Below are positions 45,267 to 55,762 of a stretch of 64,000 bases of DNA, in pieces. Position numbers and translations under genes: made by a program. The notes under the pieces are model-generated. The model saw only the letters and a program-made list of their open reading frames with translations, did not search any database and was not told where the DNA came from. Positions within the stretch are counted from its first letter, which is position 1; each line of letters opens with the position of its first letter. The DNA comes from Pseudomonas fluorescens (GTDB taxonomy: Bacteria > Pseudomonadota > Gammaproteobacteria > Pseudomonadales > Pseudomonadaceae): assembly GCF_902497895.1 (NCBI RefSeq), contig NZ_CABVHQ010000002.1, positions 62,001 to 126,000 of the forward strand. Direction: 5' to 3'.

Positions 45267-47893
45267 GACTTGGCCTTAGGTTTACGCACTCCGCCGTTTT
45301 TCGCGGCAGGAGCCGAGCCCGCTTTCGGCGGGCCTTTACGGTGTTTACTCGGTTTGGCTGGCTTGTCTGTCGCCTTGTCCGACGTCGACTTGCCGGACTT
45401 TCCCGCAGACGGCGCTTTACCGCCGCTTTTCGCTTCAGACAGCAACGCCTGCTTCATTTCACGACTTTTGCGCAGCTCGGCGTTTTTCGCCGCCGCATCG
45501 CTTGGACGGTAAGCTTCGGCGGATTTTTTGTCTGCCGCGGTACGCCGCCCGGTCTTGGCCGCTGCCGGCTCAGGAACAGGCTTGGCCGCAGGCACATCGA
45601 CACCCGCCGTACGCTTTTTGCGCCCGATCGGCGCGCTGATGGTTTTTTCGGCCATCTCGAAGTCGATCTTGCGCTCGTCCAGATCAACCCGCATGACCCG
45701 CACTTCCACGGTGTCACCCAAACGGAAGCTGCGACCGGTGCGCTCACCAGCCAGGCGGTGGTGCACTGGATCGAAGTGGTAGTAGTCACCCGGCAAGGCG
45801 GTGACGTGCACCAGGCCCTCGACATAGATATCGGTCAGCTCGACGAACAAGCCAAAACCGGTAACCGCGGTGATCACGCCCGGGAACGACTCGCCAACGC
45901 GATCTTTCATGAACTCGCACTTGAGCCAGTTCACTACGTCACGGGTCGCTTCGTCGGCACGCCGCTCGTTCATCGAGCACTGCTCGCCGAGTTGCTCCAG
46001 CACCGCTTCGTCGTACGGATAGATACGCGCTTTCGCAATGGTCATCGCACCGGCACGCTTGACGTGCGGGGTGTTCTGCTTGGAATGGATGACGCTGCGG
46101 ATCGCCCGGTGCGTGAGCAAGTCCGGGTAACGACGAATCGGCGAAGTGAAGTGGGTATAGGCATCGTAATTCAGGCCGAAGTGGCCTTGGTTATCGGCGC
46201 TATAAACCGCCTGGCTCAACGAGCGCAGCATGACGGTCTGGATCAGATGGAAATCCGGACGATCCTTGATGGTGGCGAGCAGTGCCTGGTAATCCTTCGG
46301 CGAAGGACCGTCTTTGCCCTTGTGCAGCGACAGACCGAGTTCACCGAGAAACGCGCGAAGCTTTTCCAGACGCTCTGGCGGCGGACCGGCATGGACCCGA
46401 TACAACGCAGGAATCTCGTGCTTTTTCAGGAATTCAGCGGTGGCCACGTTGGCCGCCAGCATGCATTCCTCGATCAGCTTGTGCGCATCGTTACGAACGG
46501 TCGGGGTGATTTCGGCGATTTTTCGCCCGGAACCGAAGATGATTCGGGTCTCCATGGTTTCAAAATCGATCGCACCACGGATGTGTCGTGCACCGAGCAA
46601 CACCTTATACAGCGCATACAGCTGCTTGAGGTGCGGCACGACGCCGGCGTATTCGCCACGCAGTTGCTTGGCTTCGCTGGTTTTCGGCTGCTCGAGGATG
46701 GTGCTGACCTTGTTGTAGGTCAGGCGCGCCTGGGAGTGGATCACCGCTTCGTAGAACTGGTAATCGGTCATCTCGCCGGTTTTCGAGATAGTCATCTCGC
46801 AGACCATGGCCAGACGATCGACGTGCGGATTCAGCGAGCACAGGCCGTTGGACAGCTGCTCAGGCAGCATCGGTATCACGCGCTCGGGGAAATACACCGA
46901 GTTACCACGTACCTGGGACTCGTTATCCAGCGCCGAACCGATCTTCACGTAGCTGGAAACGTCGGCAATCGCCACGTACAACTTCCAGCCACCGGAGAAC
47001 AGGCGCAGCTTGCCCGGCTTGGCTTCGCAGTAGACCGCATCATCGAAGTCGCGGGCATCTTCACCGTCAATGGTAACAAACGGCAGATGGCGCAGGTCGA
47101 TGCGCTTCTCTTTGTCTTTCTCTTCGACTTCCGGCTTGAGCTTGGCGGCTTCTTTGAGCACCGCTTCAGGCCAGACGTGAGGAATGTCGTAAGTACGCAG
47201 GGCGACATCGATTTCCATGCCCGGCGCCATGTAGTTACCCACGACTTCCATCACGTCGCCTTGCGGCTGGAAGCGTGGCGTTGGCCAGTGAGTGATCTTC
47301 ACTTCGACGAACTGACCGACTTTGGCGCCGGCATTGCGACCCGGCGTGACCAGCACTTCTTGCTGGATCTTCGGGTTGTCGGCAACGACGAAACCGATGC
47401 CGCCTTCCTCGTAGTACCGGCCAACGATGCTTTCGTGAGCGCGGGTAACCACTTCGACGATCATGCCTTCGCGGCGACCACGACGGTCCAGGCCGGAAAC
47501 CCGGGCCAGAGCACGGTCACCGTCGAACACCAGGCGCATTTGCCCCGGGCTCATGAACAGGTCGTCGCTGCCGTCATCCGGGATCAGGAAACCAAAGCCA
47601 TCGCGGTGACCGCTGATGCGACCGAGGATCAGGTCGAGCTTGTCCACCGGCGCATAGGTGCCGCGACGGGTGTAGATCAGCTGAGCATCGCGCTCCATGG
47701 CGCGCAGGCGGCGACGCAGGGCTTCGAGCTGGTCTTCTGTGGTCAGACCAAACTCCTCCACCAGCTGCTCGCGGTTAGCCGGCGAACCCCGATCAGCAAG
47801 ATGCTTGAGGATCAGTTCGCGGCTAGGAATAGGGTTTTCATATTTTTCCGCTTCACGAGCGGCCTCGGGATCGAGGGACTGCCAATCGGCCAT
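45263..47893 (-). CDS. rnr: Ribonuclease R
   Basis: Processive 3'-5' exoribonuclease that degrades structured RNA, rRNA fragments and mRNA. The 876-residue product has an N-terminal helix-turn-helix-like segment, cold-shock domains, the RNB catalytic core with DGEDARDFDDAVYCEA and VRGNSVYFPERVIPMLPEQL, an S1 domain (FPGVITAVTGFGLFVELTDI), and a long Lys/Ala/Pro-rich basic tail of about 130 residues. It is upstream of rlmB in the same operon and divergent from the tRNA-Leu genes. Confidence 0.96.
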   Translation of the reverse strand: MADWQSLDPEAAREAEKYENPIPSRELILKHLADRGSPANREQLVEEFGLTTEDQLEALRRRLRAMERDAQLIYTRRGTYAPVDKLDLILGRISGHRDGFGFLIPDDGSDDLFMSPGQMRLVFDGDRALARVSGLDRRGRREGMIVEVVTRAHESIVGRYYEEGGIGFVVADNPKIQQEVLVTPGRNAGAKVGQFVEVKITHWPTPRFQPQGDVMEVVGNYMAPGMEIDVALRTYDIPHVWPEAVLKEAAKLKPEVEEKDKEKRIDLRHLPFVTIDGEDARDFDDAVYCEAKPGKLRLFSGGWKLYVAIADVSSYVKIGSALDNESQVRGNSVYFPERVIPMLPEQLSNGLCSLNPHVDRLAMVCEMTISKTGEMTDYQFYEAVIHSQARLTYNKVSTILEQPKTSEAKQLRGEYAGVVPHLKQLYALYKVLLGARHIRGAIDFETMETRIIFGSGRKIAEITPTVRNDAHKLIEECMLAANVATAEFLKKHEIPALYRVHAGPPPERLEKLRAFLGELGLSLHKGKDGPSPKDYQALLATIKDRPDFHLIQTVMLRSLSQAVYSADNQGHFGLNYDAYTHFTSPIRRYPDLLTHRAIRSVIHSKQNTPHVKRAGAMTIAKARIYPYDEAVLEQLGEQCSMNERRADEATRDVVNWLKCEFMKDRVGESFPGVITAVTGFGLFVELTDIYVEGLVHVTALPGDYYHFDPVHHRLAGERTGRSFRLGDTVEVRVMRVDLDERKIDFEMAEKTISAPIGRKKRTAGVDVPAAKPVPEPAAAKTGRRTAADKKSAEAYRPSDAAAKNAELRKSREMKQALLSEAKSGGKAPSAGKSGKSTSDKATDKPAKPSKHRKGPPKAGSAPAAKNGGVRKPKAKS

Positions 47894-48054
47894 TAGAGAG
47901 TTTTCACCTTGTCTATATGCGGGTTAGTTTGGCATACGCGTATTGAAACGGGAAATTTCAGGCTCGGACAGCACCTTAAAAGCCCTTTGACAAGCATAGA
48001 AAGCCTGACTGAATGCCGCTCGCGAAATTTTCCAGGTATTTTTCATAACAGGGG

Positions 48055-48083
48055 TTTACAGTGAAATAGGTGGTCCGTATAGT
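48055..48083 (+). promoter_or_regulatory. Sigma-70 promoter of the first tRNA-Leu
   Basis: -35 TTTACA (48055-48060) and -10 TATAGT (48078-48083) are 17 bases apart, followed by a G+C-rich stretch GCGCGCC, the discriminator typical of stable-RNA promoters under stringent control. Confidence 0.85.
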
Positions 48084-48118
48084 GCGCGCCATCGACGACG
48101 CAGACGCATGTCGATATT

Positions 48119-48205
48119 GCCCAGATGGTGAAATTGGTAGACACGCCAGCTTCAGGTGCTGGTGACCGCAAGGTCGTGGAAGTTCGAGTCTTCTTCTGGG
48201 CACCA
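48119..48205 (+). tRNA. tRNA-Leu (anticodon CAG)
   Basis: An 87-base class II tRNA including the encoded CCA. GCCCAGA (48119-48125) pairs with TCTGGGC (48195-48201). The anticodon stem is CCAGC/GCTGG with loop TTCAGGT, giving CAG at 48153-48155. The long variable arm GACCGCAAGGTC and TTCGAGT in the T loop fit tRNA-Leu. It reads CUG, the dominant leucine codon in this genome. Confidence 0.97.
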
Positions 48206-48245
48206 ATTCAAGAGCTGGAGATTACATCAATCTCCAGACTCTCAC

Positions 48246-48269
48246 AAAAACCCGCGAAAGCGGGTTTTT
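48246..48269 (+). terminator. Terminator of the first tRNA-Leu
   Basis: AAAAACCCGC (48246-48255), GAAA loop, GCGGGTTTTT (48260-48269). A second hairpin CTGGAGAT/ATCTCCAG (48215-48237) lies between the tRNA end and this terminator. Confidence 0.92.
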
Positions 48270-48308
48270 GCATTTTAGGTATTTGATTTATTAAAACCAA
48301 AACAGGGG

Positions 48309-48337
48309 TTTACAGATCAAAACGCTCTCCGTATAGT
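48309..48337 (+). promoter_or_regulatory. Sigma-70 promoter of the second tRNA-Leu
   Basis: -35 TTTACA (48309-48314) and -10 TATAGT (48332-48337) with a 17-base spacer, inside CAGGGGTTTACAG...CCGTATAGTGCGC, the same frame as the first unit. The spacer itself differs, so selection seems to keep the promoter elements. Confidence 0.85.
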
Positions 48338-48372
48338 GCGCCTCATCAACGGCGGACAACGCTGCTGATACT

Positions 48373-48459
48373 GCCCAGATGGTGAAATTGGTAGACACGC
48401 CAGCTTCAGGTGCTGGTGACCGCAAGGTCGTGGAAGTTCGAGTCTTCTTCTGGGCACCA
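48373..48459 (+). tRNA. tRNA-Leu (anticodon CAG), second copy
   Basis: Identical over all 87 bases to the copy at 48119, with the anticodon CAG at 48407-48409 and an encoded CCA. It is a tandem duplicate 167 bases downstream, with its own promoter and terminator. Confidence 0.97.
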
Positions 48460-48493
48460 ATTCAAACTTCAGAGCCTTGCTTTGAAGCTTCAC

Positions 48494-48517
48494 AAAAACC
48501 CGCGAAAGCGGGTTTTT
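48494..48517 (+). terminator. Terminator of the second tRNA-Leu
   Basis: AAAAACCCGC (48494-48503), GAAA loop, GCGGGTTTTT (48508-48517), the same stem and loop as after the first copy. Confidence 0.92.
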
Positions 48518-48584
48518 GCGTTTCTGGCTTCGGGACTGCCGGTCTATTTGCTGACGACGTGGATGTATCTGAGCCGTTGAGATT

Positions 48585-48682
48585 GTCATCGCGAGCAAGC
48601 TCGCTCCCACATTAGATTTATGTCGCGCCCAAAATTGTGGGCACACGATGATCCAGTGTGGGAGCGATCTTGCTCGCGATAG
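48585..48682. repeat. Inverted REP pair (ATCGCGAGCAAGCTCGCTCC family)
   Basis: Copies at about 48587-48611 and, inverted, 48656-48682. It lies between the second tRNA-Leu and the convergent chemoreceptor gene, and matches the pair inside the pqq operon at 6952-7055. Confidence 0.8.
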
Positions 48683-48700
48683 CGATAGACCTGACAACAA

Positions 48701-50635
48701 TTAAGCCCTGAACTGCCCCAGACTGGCTTTCAACTGCGCCGCCAGCCCATCCAGCACCTTGCCGCTGGCTGTGGTTTCCACCACCGCCTGAGCCGCGCGC
48801 TCGGCCTGGGCATGGATGGTTTCAACCCGCCCACGCACCGCATGCGCACCTTTCGCCTGATGAGCAGCCGCCTGAGTCGCCAGACCAATGGCTGCGTGCA
48901 CCTGCTCGACCGAAGCCTGCACCGACTGCTGCAGCCGTGCGCTATCACGCAACACCAACAAGCCTTCGCTGGCCTGCCGACCTGCCTGGCCAATCGCCGC
49001 TACCGCCTCCCGGGCACCTTGTTGCAAGGCGCCGATATGCGCCTGGATGTCGCCGGTAGAGCTTTGGGTCTTGCTCGCCAGCGCCCGCACTTCATCGGCA
49101 ACAACCGCAAAGCCACGCCCGGTTTCACCGGCACGGGCCGCTTCGATGGCGGCATTCAGCGCCAACAGGTTGGTCTGCTCGGCAATTCCATGGATCACCG
49201 TGAGCACCACTTCGATCTGCTCACTTTGTTGCGCCAGCCGCTCGATCACTTTGGACCCGGTCTCCACTTGCCCGGCCAAGGCCTCGATCAGACTGCCGAC
49301 CTGAGCCGAGGTACGGGTGTTCTCGTCGGTCGCCTGACGGATATCCACCACTTGCTGCAAGGCTGCCTGCATGGCATGACTTTCGGCCTGCGCCTCGTCG
49401 GCCATCTGCGACAGCGCGCGCAGGCTCTCGGCCACCTCATCACGCTGCGCCGCTGCCGCCGCATCGGCACCGGCATTGCGCAGGGTCATGGCGCCGATTT
49501 CCACGCCCGTGCGCTGCGCTACATCGCCCGCCTCGCGAACGATCGGCTGCAACTTGTCGACAAAACGATTGACCGCCGAGGCCATCTCGCCAATCTCGTC
49601 CCTGCTGTTGAGCTGCACGCGCTTGGTCAAATCCCCTTCCCCGGCCGCCAGATCATTCAGCGCCGCGATCAGCAGATGCAATCTGTTGACCACCCGACGC
49701 CCCAGCACCACCGCCAGCAACAGCAGGACACCAAAGCCAACCAGCGCCAGGCCCATGCCAATCCGCCAGCGCAAGGTTGCCGCTGCTTCCTGCACAGTGC
49801 TGGTGGTGTTGTCCTTCATCTCGGAGGCGGTGCTTTGCGCCGACTGCAAACGCGCTCGCATGGCTGCGGCGCTATCAGCCGCTGCCCCCTTGAGACTGTC
49901 GCCCACCAGTTGATCACTGCTGGCGATCAAGGCCGAGAAGCGCTTGTCCAGCGCCGCCAGATCGGTTTCCACCGACGCCGTGGAGACCCCCATCAAGACC
50001 TTGCCGATTTCCACGCCATTGGGGTTGATCGAGGCTTCGAGGTAGTAGACCGAAGGATCGTTTTTCGCCGCATCGAGGATTTTATCCATCGCGCGATCGC
50101 CCTGGCCTTTTTCCAGCAACGCCTTGTTGACCGGGTTTTCCCGATTCATATAGCGAGTCAGGTGTTGGCCAGTGGCGTCGTCATATACCACGAACAGTAC
50201 GTCGGGATTGCGCTGGGCACGTCGAGCGAACTCGGAAAGAGTCGGCACATCACTGTCCCACATGGCCCGCGGAGCCACGGAAGCCAGCAGCTGGGCCATG
50301 TCATTGGCCGAGTCCTTCAACCCCTTTTCCAGCGTCGCGCGCAATTGTGCCTGCTCGTCCTGCAGCCGCGAGGACAACCCTGCGGTCAGCCGTTGACGGG
50401 TACTGGCAGACAGGCTATCGAGACTCGACGTGACTTCACGTCCCGCTTGCTCGAGTTCGCCGGCGAGTTTTTGACTATCGATCCCCAGGCTATTGCCGAG
50501 ATCGGCTTCCAGTGCGGTCACCGTGCTCCGGGTCAGAGCGACGGCCACCAGTACCTGCACTAAAAGGGCGATACCAAGGGTAACGAACACAGGCCGCAAT
50601 AAACGGCTTTGTAACAGTGAGAGAACGGCCGACAC
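48701..50635 (-). CDS. Methyl-accepting chemotaxis protein
   Basis: A 644-residue transmembrane chemoreceptor. A first membrane helix lies near residues 13-32, followed by a periplasmic ligand domain of about 260 residues (Cache-like, with [20 protein letters not shown]), a second helix near 290-312, a HAMP domain with [11 protein letters not shown], and a cytoplasmic signalling domain with the hairpin tip [20 protein letters not shown]. No C-terminal methylation-enzyme tether is seen. GTG 50635 follows GGAGGG. It has its own sigma-54-type promoter just after the purA terminator. The ligand is unknown; the promoter type suggests a nitrogen-related signal. Confidence 0.93.
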   Translation of the reverse strand: MSAVLSLLQSRLLRPVFVTLGIALLVQVLVAVALTRSTVTALEADLGNSLGIDSQKLAGELEQAGREVTSSLDSLSASTRQRLTAGLSSRLQDEQAQLRATLEKGLKDSANDMAQLLASVAPRAMWDSDVPTLSEFARRAQRNPDVLFVVYDDATGQHLTRYMNRENPVNKALLEKGQGDRAMDKILDAAKNDPSVYYLEASINPNGVEIGKVLMGVSTASVETDLAALDKRFSALIASSDQLVGDSLKGAAADSAAAMRARLQSAQSTASEMKDNTTSTVQEAAATLRWRIGMGLALVGFGVLLLLAVVLGRRVVNRLHLLIAALNDLAAGEGDLTKRVQLNSRDEIGEMASAVNRFVDKLQPIVREAGDVAQRTGVEIGAMTLRNAGADAAAAAQRDEVAESLRALSQMADEAQAESHAMQAALQQVVDIRQATDENTRTSAQVGSLIEALAGQVETGSKVIERLAQQSEQIEVVLTVIHGIAEQTNLLALNAAIEAARAGETGRGFAVVADEVRALASKTQSSTGDIQAHIGALQQGAREAVAAIGQAGRQASEGLLVLRDSARLQQSVQASVEQVHAAIGLATQAAAHQAKGAHAVRGRVETIHAQAERAAQAVVETTASGKVLDGLAAQLKASLGQFRA

Positions 50636-50693
50636 AGGAAATCCCTCCGCTAGGACGCCATTAAATTGATGGCAGCCAGGAAAAGGGAATCAC

Positions 50694-50710
50694 AGCAAGG
50701 GTCGTGCCGC
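50694..50710 (-). promoter_or_regulatory. Sigma-54 (-24/-12) type promoter of the chemoreceptor gene
   Basis: On the minus strand GCGGCACGACCCTTGCT has the full GGCACG-N4-TTGCT core and lacks only the two leading T bases of the consensus. The start would be near 50683, giving a leader of about 48 bases. No NtrC-like GCAC-N7-GTGC was found upstream, where purA coding sequence begins at once. Confidence 0.65.
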
Positions 50711-50728
50711 TTGACCGACAAAAACGAA

Positions 50729-50752
50729 AAAGGGCCCTGAGAAGGGCCCTTT
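50729..50752 (-). terminator. Intrinsic terminator of purA
   Basis: AAAGGGCCC (50729-50737) pairs with GGGCCCTTT (50744-50752) around TGAGAA; on the minus strand a T-rich tail (complement of AAAAACGAAAA) follows. It starts 22 bases after the purA stop. Confidence 0.9.
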
Positions 50753-50773
50753 ATCTTTTACATCAACGACTTA

Positions 50774-52120
<1,347 letters not shown>

Positions 52121-53308
52121 TCATGAAGCCAGCGGCAATACTTGCCAAAGCCCGTTCTGCTGAATCAATTGCCGGTCGCAGTCCGCTTCACGGGCGGCGG
52201 CCAAAGGCTGCCCAGGCAATGCCTGAACGACACGCTGACCCTCACTGCGCAACTGGCAAACCTGCTGCCAGAGTGCTGCATCCGTACTGTCAGGCATCCA
52301 GATACCGCCACACGGTAGCTCGACTTCAGCACGCCCCAGGGTCACCAGGGTTTTCAAATCGGTAGAGAAACCAGTCGCCGGACGGGCACGACCGAAGTCG
52401 GCGCCGATGTCGTCGTAACGACCGCCCTGAGCGATGGACTGGCCAACACCCGGGACGAATACCGCGAATACCACACCGGTGTGGTAGTGATAACCGCGCA
52501 ACTCACCCAGATCGAAGTAAAGCGGCATTTCAGGGAAACGTGCGGACAACCGCTCGGCAATTGCCAGCAAATCATCCAGCGCCGCCTTCACTGGCGCCGG
52601 CGCATTGGCCAGTCGCTCACGGGCAGCAGGCAGCACTTCAGGACCGCCACACAGATCAACCAGCGCCCGCAGCATGCCCGACAAATCGGCAGGCAGGCCT
52701 TCGGTCAAGGTAATGACCTCATCGATCGCCTTGCGTTGCAGGGCGTCGAACAACTGTTGTTCCACTTCACCGGACAATCCGGCGGCACGGGCCAGGCCGC
52801 GATAGATGCCGACATGACCGAGGTCCATGTGCACCTCCGGTACGTCGGCCAGTTGCAGCATAGCCAGCATCAGGCTGATGACTTCAACGTCGCTGCTCGG
52901 GCTGGCATCGCCATACAACTCGGCACCCAGCTGGATCGGGCTGCGCGAGGACGACAAGGCCCGCGGCTGCGCATGCAGGACGCTGCCGGCATAGCACAGA
53001 CGGCTCGGTCCTTCGCGTCGCAGGGTGTGCGCATCGATGCGCGCCACTTGCGGCGTGATGTCGGCACGAAAGCCCATCTGCCGGCCCGACTGCGGGTCGA
53101 TGACCTTGAAGGTCCGCAGGTCGAGGTCCTGACCTGCGCCGGTCAGCAGGGATTCCAGGTACTCGATATGCGGGGTAACGACGAACTCGTAACCCCAGCT
53201 CTGGAACAGATCCAGCACCTGACGGCGCGCTATTTCAATGCGCGCCGCTTCCGGCGGCAGTACTTCTTCGATGCCATCTGGCAGCAGCCAGCGGTCTACC
53301 GTTGCCAT
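52121..53308 (-). CDS. hisZ: ATP phosphoribosyltransferase regulatory subunit HisZ
   Basis: Catalytically inactive histidyl-tRNA-synthetase-like subunit that complexes with the short HisG for the first step of histidine synthesis. The 395-residue product has class II synthetase-like motifs: [34 protein letters not shown] and [17 protein letters not shown] [13 protein letters not shown], and lacks the anticodon-binding domain. Its presence implies a short-form HisG elsewhere in the genome. It lies upstream of purA on the same strand. Confidence 0.95.
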   Translation of the reverse strand: MATVDRWLLPDGIEEVLPPEAARIEIARRQVLDLFQSWGYEFVVTPHIEYLESLLTGAGQDLDLRTFKVIDPQSGRQMGFRADITPQVARIDAHTLRREGPSRLCYAGSVLHAQPRALSSSRSPIQLGAELYGDASPSSDVEVISLMLAMLQLADVPEVHMDLGHVGIYRGLARAAGLSGEVEQQLFDALQRKAIDEVITLTEGLPADLSGMLRALVDLCGGPEVLPAARERLANAPAPVKAALDDLLAIAERLSARFPEMPLYFDLGELRGYHYHTGVVFAVFVPGVGQSIAQGGRYDDIGADFGRARPATGFSTDLKTLVTLGRAEVELPCGGIWMPDSTDAALWQQVCQLRSEGQRVVQALPGQPLAAAREADCDRQLIQQNGLWQVLPLAS

Positions 53309-53627
53309 TACGCCATTCCCCTATGATCCGGGCGGCCAGCCTTTGGGCGAGCCTTGAGTGAAGCAGAAAATGATCGGCTCATGTGCACAAACTCCGCGCA
53401 TGAACAACGGGACGAACAGCCTGAAATCGGCTTCGCCAATCACTTTCCTCGAAAAAACTGTCGAGTCATTCAACTCGACGCCGTGCAGTAAAAAAACAGC
53501 AATCAAACATGCAGACGCAAAAAAGCCGGGAATTTCCCGGCTGCCGCATCATACACCCGTTTTCCCAAAGGATCACCCCGCCAAGCGCTTTAGCCGCTCG
53601 ACGGGGTGTTGCCGGATGAGTCCTGAA
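53309..53627. promoter_or_regulatory. hflC-hisZ intergenic region with terminator
   Basis: A 319-base gap between two codirectional minus-strand genes. AGCCGGGA (53524-53531) and TCCCGGCT (53535-53542) form a stem with a T-run on the minus strand (A at 53519-53524), a clear terminator for hflK-hflC. The rest, 53309-53510, should hold the hisZ-purA promoter. A 61-codon frame at 53321-53506 has no features of a real protein. Confidence 0.7.
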
Positions 53628-54497
53628 TCAAGGCTTGGGCTTTTCCAGATAACGGAAGAAGTCGCTGCTTGGGTCCAGAACCATGACGTCGGTTTTGTTC
53701 GCGAAGCTTTCACGGTAGGCACGCAGGCTACGGTAGAACGCGTAGAACTCCTGATCCTGACCGTAGGCCTTGGAATAGATCGAAGCGGCCTGGGCGTCGC
53801 CATCACCACGAGCCTCTTCCGACTCACGATAAGCCTCGGCCAGCAGCACGCGACGCTGACGATCGGCGTCGGCACGAATGCCTTCTGCCAGCTCGTTACC
53901 TTTGGCGCGATGCTCGCGAGCCTCACGCTCACGCTCGGTGCTCATACGTTCGAACACACTGCGGTTCACTTCCTTCGGCAGATCGATGGCCTTGACCCGA
54001 ACATCGATCACTTCGATGCCCAGTTCCTTGTTGGCCATCTTGTTCAGCGAAGCCGTGATATCCGACATCAACGCGTCACGCTCACCGGAAACCACTTCAT
54101 GCAGGGTGCGCTTACCAAACTGGTCACGCAGGCCCGATTCCAGTCGACGCGAAAGGCGTTCGTCAGCAATCTGCTTGAGGCCGGAGGTCGCGGTGTAGAA
54201 GCGCTCCGCGTCTTTCACCCGCCACTTGGCATAGGCGTCGACCATGACGGCTTTCTTTTCCAGCGTCAGGAAGCGCTGTGTCGGTGCGTCCAGCGTCATC
54301 AGGCGCGCGTCGAACTTACGCACTTTGTTAACGTAAGGCACTTTCACATGCAGGCCCGGTTGAACGTCCGCCTGGACCACTCGACCGAACTGCAGCAACA
54401 CCGCACGCTCGGTCTGAGCGACGATGTAGAAGCAGTTCCAGGCAGCGATGGCCACGACGACGCCGACAATTAGGGCGATCAGCGATTTATTGCTCAT
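53628..54497 (-). CDS. hflC: HflC, modulator of FtsH protease
   Basis: Inner-membrane SPFH-domain protein, 289 residues, that with HflK forms a large periplasm-facing assembly around FtsH. A single N-terminal membrane anchor (LIALIVGVVVAIAAWNCFYIV) precedes the SPFH domain (QTERAVLLQFGRVVQADVQP). A long helical region rich in Glu, Arg and Ala follows (EREAREHRAKGNELAEGIRA). It begins at the last base of hflK. Confidence 0.96.
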   Translation of the reverse strand: MSNKSLIALIVGVVVAIAAWNCFYIVAQTERAVLLQFGRVVQADVQPGLHVKVPYVNKVRKFDARLMTLDAPTQRFLTLEKKAVMVDAYAKWRVKDAERFYTATSGLKQIADERLSRRLESGLRDQFGKRTLHEVVSGERDALMSDITASLNKMANKELGIEVIDVRVKAIDLPKEVNRSVFERMSTEREREAREHRAKGNELAEGIRADADRQRRVLLAEAYRESEEARGDGDAQAASIYSKAYGQDQEFYAFYRSLRAYRESFANKTDVMVLDPSSDFFRYLEKPKP

Positions 54498-55666
54498 CAG
54501 CGACTCTCCCTGGAACGCGTTGGCTGTTGCTGCGAATCCGCTGCGCGCGTGCTCACATCGGTGCCGCCCACTGCCGCCGCGCCCGTTACCGGCGCAGAGC
54601 CGCTACGGCCACTTTCGATCATTTTGTCCAGCGGCAGGTAAAGCAGATTGCTCTGGCCGTTTTTATTGCCGCTCACAAGTACCTTGCTGGTGTTGCTGAA
54701 GACTTCCTGCATGGTGTCCAGGTACAGACGCTCACGGGTGACTTCAGGGGCTTTGCGATACTCGGCTACCAGCTTGGTGAAGCGATCGGCCTCACCCTTG
54801 GCACGAGAGACGACTTCGTCGCGATAACCGTTGGCATCCTCAAGGATGCGCTGGGCCTGACCACGAGCTTCCGGCACGACGCCGTTGGCATAGGTTTCAG
54901 CCTGGTTGCGCGAACGCTGCTCATCTTCACGAGCGCGGATCACGTCATCGAAGGCTTCCTGGACTTCACGCGGTGCAGCTGCGCTCTGAACGTTGACCTG
55001 AGTAACGGTGATACCGGTGCGATAGGTATCGAGGAAGCGTTGCAGACGCTCCTTGATCTCGCTGGCCATCAGTTCACGACCTTCAGTCAGCACCTGGTCC
55101 ATCTCGGTGGAGCCCACCACGTGGCGCAAGGCACTCTCGGTCGCATGCTGCAAGCTGATTTCCGGCTGATCGACGTTCAGCACGAAGTCCTGCAGGTTGC
55201 TGATCTTGTACTGCACGGTCAGCGGCACTTCGACGATGTTCTCGTCTTCAGTCAGCATTTGACCCTGCTTGGTGTACGCACGCTCACGCGTAACGTTTTC
55301 CATGTACTTGCGATCGATCGGCGGGAAGTAGATGTTCAGGCCCGGCCCGACGGTTTCGTAGTATTTGCCGAAGCGCAGCACCACGGCCTGCTCCTGCTCA
55401 TCGACTACGTAAACCGCGCTGTACAGCCAGACAGCCGCGAGCACGACAAGACCGATGCCGAGCAAGCCGTAACCACCGCCCTTGCCCGATCCACCGCCGT
55501 CGTCACCACGTTTTTTACCACCACCGAACAACCCATTCAGGCTTTCCTGTAGCTTTCGGAAGGCCTCGTCGAGATCTGGTGGCCCCTTGCGGTCGCCGTT
55601 ATTTCGACGCTTACCACCCCAAGGATCCTGATTATTCGAGTTGCCACCCGGCTCATTCCAAGCCAT
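54497..55666 (-). CDS. hflK: HflK, modulator of FtsH protease
   Basis: Partner of HflC in the FtsH-regulating complex. From ATG 55666 the product is 389 residues, beginning MAWNEPGGNSNNQDPWGGKR, with a Gly/Lys/Asp-rich cytoplasmic lead, one membrane segment (GLLGIGLVVLAAVWLYSAVY) and an SPFH domain (VDEQEQAVVLRFGKYYETVG). The open frame extends to 55744, but GGAGAG six bases before ATG 55666 and homology fix the start. It is followed at once by hflC. Confidence 0.95.
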   Translation of the reverse strand: MAWNEPGGNSNNQDPWGGKRRNNGDRKGPPDLDEAFRKLQESLNGLFGGGKKRGDDGGGSGKGGGYGLLGIGLVVLAAVWLYSAVYVVDEQEQAVVLRFGKYYETVGPGLNIYFPPIDRKYMENVTRERAYTKQGQMLTEDENIVEVPLTVQYKISNLQDFVLNVDQPEISLQHATESALRHVVGSTEMDQVLTEGRELMASEIKERLQRFLDTYRTGITVTQVNVQSAAAPREVQEAFDDVIRAREDEQRSRNQAETYANGVVPEARGQAQRILEDANGYRDEVVSRAKGEADRFTKLVAEYRKAPEVTRERLYLDTMQEVFSNTSKVLVSGNKNGQSNLLYLPLDKMIESGRSGSAPVTGAAAVGGTDVSTRAADSQQQPTRSRESR

Positions 55667-55762
55667 AGCGCTCTCCATCTGATAAAGCAAAGACGCACCC
55701 ACGGCGCGCCGACCAATGCTACAGAATGCCTGCCACAGCGGCACAACCGCTTTTTCAGGCTT

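Noticed and set aside
45341..47896. 851-codon plus-strand frame across rnr
   Set aside because: Shadow of the rnr reading frame in high-GC DNA; no ribosome site or recognisable domain.
48317..48700. Minus-strand frame overlapping the second tRNA-Leu
   Set aside because: Its recognisable peptide is the antisense of the tRNA, and the same string occurs opposite the first tRNA; a known kind of false gene.
53321..53506. 61-codon minus-strand frame between hflC and hisZ
   Set aside because: I considered a DUF2065 gene, which some Pseudomonas have here, but the translation has no membrane-helix pattern of that family and no ribosome site.
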